Origin: Modestobacter sp.
Lineage (GTDB): Bacteria > Actinomycetota > Actinomycetes > Mycobacteriales > Geodermatophilaceae
Assembly (NCBI GenBank): GCA_025963425.1
Contig: JAOPUQ010000147.1
Location: 1-8,798, forward strand
Reading direction: 5' to 3'
Length of the DNA: 8,798 nt
In this document: one piece after another, positions 5,721 to 8,798 of the stretch
How positions within the stretch are numbered: position 1 is the first letter of the stretch
Layout of the letters: the number at the start of each line of letters is the position of its first letter
Position numbers and translations under genes: made by a program
Notes under the pieces: generated by a model
The model's database searches: none
What the model saw: the letters and a program-made list of their open reading frames with translations, nothing else
What the model was told of the DNA's origin: nothing

Positions 5721-6383
5721 GTGGCAGACATCACATACCGATCCGGCGCGGCCGATGTCCGGGTCCTGTCGCTGGACGAGGCCGTCGAGTTGACCCGTAC
5801 CGGCGACATCTGGGTGTTCCGCGGCGCCTCCCTGGCCGACCGGGCGATCCAGACGCTGACCAACGCCCCGGTGAACCACGTGGGCATGGCCGTCGTGATC
5901 GACGACCTCCCCCCGCTGCTCTGGCACGCCGAGCTGGGGCACGGCCTGCGCGACGCCTGGTCCGGGCGGCACCAGCGCGGCGTGCAGCTGCACGACCTGC
6001 ACGACGCCGCCTGCGTGTGGCGCAACCGGTACGGCCAGCGGCCCTGGATGCGGCAGCTGGTCGGCCCCGCCGACGACGGCGGGGTGACCCGGGAGATGGA
6101 GGACGCCGTCCTGCGCACCGTCGCCCGGCTGGACGGCAAGCCGTTCCCGACCACCAAGGGGCTGGCCCGTGGCTGGCTGAACGGCCGGCTGCGGCGGCAC
6201 GCCACCAACGACACCGTCTTCTGCGCGGAGCTGGTCGCCGCGACCTACCTGGAGATGGGGCTGCTGCCGGCCAAGCGGCCGGTCAATTCCTACGACCCGG
6301 GCAGCTTCTGGTCCGGCGACCGGCTCGACCTGGTGAACGCGACGCTCGGCCCCGAGGTGGCGGTCGACGTCCCGATCCTCTGA
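5721..6383 (+). CDS. YiiX-type permuted NlpC/P60 (papain-like cysteine hydrolase) protein
   Basis: A 220-aa protein with the circularly permuted NlpC/P60 layout, in which the catalytic histidine precedes the cysteine. GDIWVFRG (28-35) followed by IQTLTNAPVNHVGMAV supplies H53, with HAE near 69-71 as a possible third polar residue. FCAELVAATYLEMGLL supplies the putative nucleophile C168. Members of this superfamily cleave or transfer acyl or amide bonds in peptides or lipids, but the substrate of this branch is not settled. No signal peptide, lipobox or membrane helix is visible, so the protein should be cytoplasmic, unlike most cell-wall NlpC/P60 enzymes. The start is taken as GTG 5721: no Shine-Dalgarno is present, but TACGGT lies 6 bases upstream, suggesting a leaderless mRNA. 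The frame remains open further upstream only as the antisense of the 94-aa gene. The 3' end converges on the GAF-ANTAR gene with 9 bases between. Confidence 0.8.
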   Translation: MADITYRSGAADVRVLSLDEAVELTRTGDIWVFRGASLADRAIQTLTNAPVNHVGMAVVIDDLPPLLWHAELGHGLRDAWSGRHQRGVQLHDLHDAACVWRNRYGQRPWMRQLVGPADDGGVTREMEDAVLRTVARLDGKPFPTTKGLARGWLNGRLRRHATNDTVFCAELVAATYLEMGLLPAKRPVNSYDPGSFWSGDRLDLVNATLGPEVAVDVPIL

Positions 6384-6396
6384 GCGTCGGGCTCAG
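6380..6396. terminator. Small hairpin holding both convergent stop codons
   Basis: CTGAGC (6380-6385) and GCTCAG (6391-6396) pair around the loop GTCGG. The plus-strand stop TGA (6381-6383) is in one arm. The minus-strand gene's stop (TCA at 6393-6395) is in the other. The stem is short and no T-run follows, so it is at best a weak bidirectional terminator. Confidence 0.35.
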
Positions 6397-7157
6397 CCTG
6401 CGCCCCCGGCGGCCACATCGGAGGGGTCGGCCCGGCCGCTGACGACGTCGGCGGCCAGGTCGTCCACGGTGCGGCCGGTGGCGTACGCGTGCGCGCGCAG
6501 CACGGCCAACGCCTCCGAGGCCGGGAGGTCCAGCGCCAGGCTGGTCAGCCCCATCGCCTCCCAGACCCGCGCCCGGCCCGTGGCGGGCGGGCCGGTGAGC
6601 CAGTCCGGCCCCTCTCCGCCGACCTCCGCGGACCAGACCGCGGCCTCGCCGAGGGCCGTGGTGACCAGGTCGCGGACGGTCGAGGCCGCGAAGACGTCGA
6701 GCGCCGCGACGGCGGCCGGGTCCCGGAAGTACAGGTCGATGGCGCCCACGCCGGCCAGTCCGCGACGCAGCGGCAGCGAGACGATGCCCCGGTAGGTCGT
6801 CTGCCGGACCAGCAGGTCGTGGAAGGCCGGCCAGCGCCGCCGCATGTCGGCCTCGACCACGAACACCGGCTGCTGGGTCCGGTTGGCCTGCAGGCACGGC
6901 CCGGCGCCCACGGTGAACTGCAGGCGTTCGGCGTGCTCGGACTCCGGGTCGCTGGCCCCCAGGGGCACGTGCCGGTCCGGGGAGGTGAGCGCACTGACCC
7001 CGGCGCCGTCCACCGACAGCACGCCGGCCACGGCGCGGCTCAGCCGGACCGGCAGCAGGGCCGGATCGGCCGCCGGGGCGTCCGGGCGGGGCGGGGCCTC
7101 CTGTGCCGACAGTGCGGCCGTGAAGCGCTCGGCCAGAGAAGGCATCCCGCGCGTCAT
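6393..7157 (-). CDS. GAF and ANTAR domain protein, putative RNA-binding antiterminator
   Basis: A 254-aa one-component regulator. The GAF sensor domain spans about residues 35-170, with the blocks FTVGAGPCLQA (81-91), VVEADMRRRWPAF (100-112), YRGIVSLPL (122-130) and GAIDLYF (138-144). The ANTAR output domain covers about 195-245. Its helical signature runs from ARVWEAMGLTSLAL through EALAVLRAHAYATGRTVDDLAADVV. ANTAR domains bind paired RNA hairpins and prevent transcription termination; GAF domains bind small ligands or heme or sense redox. The ligand and RNA target here are unknown. The start is uncertain: ATG 7157 and ATG 7145 (MPSLAERF, four codons later) are both possible and neither has a good Shine-Dalgarno. 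A four-codon reading frame from ATG 7168 overlaps ATG 7157 by ATGA. The gene lies 73 bases downstream of cydC on the same strand. Confidence 0.87.
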   Translation of the reverse strand: MTRGMPSLAERFTAALSAQEAPPRPDAPAADPALLPVRLSRAVAGVLSVDGAGVSALTSPDRHVPLGASDPESEHAERLQFTVGAGPCLQANRTQQPVFVVEADMRRRWPAFHDLLVRQTTYRGIVSLPLRRGLAGVGAIDLYFRDPAAVAALDVFAASTVRDLVTTALGEAAVWSAEVGGEGPDWLTGPPATGRARVWEAMGLTSLALDLPASEALAVLRAHAYATGRTVDDLAADVVSGRADPSDVAAGGAG

Positions 7158-7181
7158 ATGTCTGCCATGCCCCCGCGCGTC
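7146..7181 (-). repeat. Two copies of GACGCGCGGG, each shortly before an ATG
   Basis: On the minus strand GACGCGCGGG occurs at 7181-7172, three bases before ATG 7168, and again at 7155-7146, directly before ATG 7145. The copies are 26 bases apart and frame the possible starts of the GAF-ANTAR gene. They could be a duplicated regulator or ribosome contact site, or chance in G+C-rich DNA. Confidence 0.35.
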
Positions 7182-7202
7182 GGGCTGAACCCCACCCGGC
7201 GG

Positions 7203-7230
7203 CGCGTTGCCCCAGCCGCGTTGCCCCAGC
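7203..7230. repeat. Tandem 14-bp direct repeat between cydC and the GAF-ANTAR gene
   Basis: CGCGTTGCCCCAGC occurs twice head to tail with no gap (7203-7216 and 7217-7230), ending at the base before the cydC stop codon. It looks like a recent slippage duplication in the non-coding spacer. It is too short to call a functional element. Confidence 0.6.
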
Positions 7231-8798
7231 TCAGCTCACCTCGGCCGGCTGCTCCTGTCGTCCCAGCCGCAGGACGCTGTCCTCCGCCCCGGCCAGGTCG
7301 GGGTCGTGGGTCACGCAGACCACCAGCCGGCCGGCCAGTGCGCGTCGCAGATCGGTGACCAGTGCCTGGGCGGTCGGCGGGTCCAGGTGGGCGGTGGGCT
7401 CGTCGAGCAGCACGACGTCCCGGTCGGCCAGCAGGGCCCGTGCGACGGCCAGCCGCCGGCGCTCCCCACCGGACAACGACGTCCCGCCGGCACCGACCGG
7501 GGTGTCCAGCCCGGCCGGCAGTGCGGCCAGCAGGGGGCCCAGCCCGGCCGCCGTCAGTGCCGAGCGCATCGCGGGTTCGCCGGCCGGGCCGGCGAGCTCG
7601 CCGCGGGGGCGGGCCAGCGCCAGGTTGGCCCGCAGCGTGGCGTCGAAGACGTGCGCCTCCTGGGGGCACCAGGACATGGCAGCCCGGATGTCGTCCCCGG
7701 TCAGCGCCGAGGCCGACACCGGGCGCCGGCCGTCGCCGAGCACGTAGTCCCCGGCCGCGGGCCGCAGCACCGCCATCAGCACGCTGAGCACCGTCGACTT
7801 GCCCGAGCCGGACGGGCCGGTCACGACCAGCCACCCGCGGCCGGCGGTGGCGGTGAGGTCCAGTGAGTCGAGCACCGCCGGACGACCCGGCCAGCCGGCG
7901 GCGAGGTCCTCGGTGGCCAGCTCCAGCACCGGGGAGGGGGCGGGACGACGGGCGGTCGGAGCCGGATCGGCGGCGACCGGCTCGGTGAGCACCGCCTCGA
8001 CCCGGCTGCGTGCGTCCCGCCAGGCCGACCGGTTCCGCCGGGCGGCACCCAGCGCGGTCAGCGGCTCCAGCAGGGCCAGCGGCGCGAGGGCCAGCACCGC
8101 GGCGGCCGGTGCGGACAGCTCCCCGGCCCGCACGGCCACGGCGCCTGCGGCGAGCGCGAGGACGGCGGCCGATCCGGTGGCCAGCACCGCCAGCGCGTCC
8201 CCGGCGGCGGTCGCGACCGCCCCGGCCTGCGCAGCCCGGCCCTGCCGGCGGCCGAGCTCGTCGAGCCGGGTGACCTCGGCGGGGACCAGGCCGTGGGCCC
8301 GCAGGTCGGCCGCGGCCTCCAGTGCGGCGCTGGTCTCCCGCAGGGTCACCGTCTGCAGCTCGGCGGCCGAGCCGGACATCCCCCGGTCGGCGGCCCGGTG
8401 CACGCCCAGCACCGCCAGCACGGTGAGGAGGAGAAGGCCGCCGACCAGGGCGCCGGCCAGCGGGTCGAGGACGGTGAGCACCGCGGTCGTCCCGGTCAGC
8501 ACCAGGGCCGACACCAGCGGCGGGGTGACCACCCGCACCGACAGGTCCTGCAGCAGGCCGACGTCCCCGACCAGCCGGGCCAGCGCCCGTCCCGGCGTCC
8601 GGTCGGCGGCCGGGCCCTGCGCGACGAGCGCGGACCACAGGCGCAGCCGGGTCCGCTCGGCCAGCTGCAGAGCGGCGTCGTGGCCGGCCAGCCGGTCCAG
8701 CCAGCGCAGCAGCGCGCGGGCGAGCCCGGACGCGCGCACGCCGACGATGGCGACCATCAGCGTCAGCATCGCCGGCTGCTCGGCGGCCCGGACGATCA
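7231..8798 (-). CDS. cydC: Thiol reductant ABC exporter subunit CydC (5' end outside window)
   Basis: CydC is one half of the CydDC inner-membrane ABC exporter, which moves glutathione/cysteine-type reductants outward and is needed for cytochrome bd assembly. About 522 residues are visible. The frame is open to the right edge and starts in RAAEQPAMLTLMVAIVGVRASGLAR, which matches a typical CydC region around residues 40-65. Only the first few dozen residues should therefore be missing, and ATG 8769 is internal. The membrane part with several hydrophobic helices covers the first ~270 visible residues. The ATPase part has Walker A GPSGSGKST (nt 7792-7818), Q-loop WCPQEAHVF, signature LSGGERRR (~7455-7480), Walker B VVLLDEP (~7395-7420) and switch histidine VTHDP (~7302-7317). 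The family blocks and the fused membrane/ATPase layout favour CydC over a generic exporter. cydD and cydAB would be expected to the right of the window. Confidence 0.92.
   Translation of the reverse strand, partial: IVRAAEQPAMLTLMVAIVGVRASGLARALLRWLDRLAGHDAALQLAERTRLRLWSALVAQGPAADRTPGRALARLVGDVGLLQDLSVRVVTPPLVSALVLTGTTAVLTVLDPLAGALVGGLLLLTVLAVLGVHRAADRGMSGSAAELQTVTLRETSAALEAAADLRAHGLVPAEVTRLDELGRRQGRAAQAGAVATAAGDALAVLATGSAAVLALAAGAVAVRAGELSAPAAAVLALAPLALLEPLTALGAARRNRSAWRDARSRVEAVLTEPVAADPAPTARRPAPSPVLELATEDLAAGWPGRPAVLDSLDLTATAGRGWLVVTGPSGSGKSTVLSVLMAVLRPAAGDYVLGDGRRPVSASALTGDDIRAAMSWCPQEAHVFDATLRANLALARPRGELAGPAGEPAMRSALTAAGLGPLLAALPAGLDTPVGAGGTSLSGGERRRLAVARALLADRDVVLLDEPTAHLDPPTAQALVTDLRRALAGRLVVCVTHDPDLAGAEDSVLRLGRQEQPAEVS

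Noticed and set aside
5721..5731. Similarity of the NlpC/P60-like start (GTGGCAGACAT) to the MADI mini-frame (ATGGCAGACAT) at 7168
   Set aside because: A match of about ten bases with no extension on either side; most likely chance.
4798..5793. Plus-strand open frame opposite the SDR and the 94-aa gene
   Set aside because: Composition is biased and no motif is visible. The minus strand encodes a recognisable Rossmann protein over the same bases.
5703..6200. Upstream extension of the 94-aa gene to a 260-aa protein
   Set aside because: The extra part is Gln/His/Pro-rich shadow of the NlpC/P60-like gene. The hydrophobic N-terminal segment begins naturally at ATG 5702.
7154..8638. 494-aa minus-strand frame overlapping cydC
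   Set aside because: Arg/Gly/Pro-rich shadow. The overlapping cydC frame has all ABC motifs.
1..8798. Mobile elements, CRISPR arrays, tRNA/rRNA or a defence system
   Set aside because: No transposase, integrase, regularly spaced repeats or RNA gene signatures seen. Coding style is uniform across the window.

Overview
The window is very G+C-rich with strong G/C third-codon bias. It carries a DtxR/IdeR-type iron box, a GAF-ANTAR protein and a CydC exporter subunit. Together these point to a high-GC actinomycete, possibly a Geodermatophilaceae-like genus; the family-level guess is inference from protein style only. The DNA is almost fully coding: nine genes, two of them cut by the window edges. 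No gap exceeds about 115 bases. I see no mobile element, CRISPR array, tRNA or rRNA.

Left part (1-4450, + strand): the C-terminal half of EutC (ethanolamine ammonia-lyase small subunit) is followed by a three-gene ferric-iron ABC importer. A lipoprotein binding protein (714-1760), a fused two-domain permease (about 1757-3364) and an ATPase (3361-4437) overlap by 4 bases at both junctions. A good DtxR/IdeR box lies just upstream, so the importer is probably switched on when iron is scarce. A strong terminator-like hairpin sits directly behind the binding-protein gene, inside the start of the permease gene. It could set the excess of binding protein over permease. A perfect 11-bp hairpin closes the operon.

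Middle part (4471-6396): a minus-strand extended-SDR/epimerase-like protein lies downstream of a 94-aa single-pass membrane protein of unknown function. That small gene is divergent from a plus-strand YiiX-type permuted NlpC/P60 (papain-like) protein. The two divergent start codons are only 18 bases apart and share a symmetric TACGGTA, which suggests a bidirectional promoter giving two leaderless mRNAs.

Right part (6393-8798, - strand): a GAF-ANTAR regulator sits downstream of cydC, the ATPase/permease subunit of the CydDC thiol exporter needed for cytochrome bd assembly. The cydC 5' end lies beyond the window.

No wholly new system is evident. The points most worth following are regulatory: the iron box, the intra-operon hairpin with a CTG permease start, and the shared divergent promoter.
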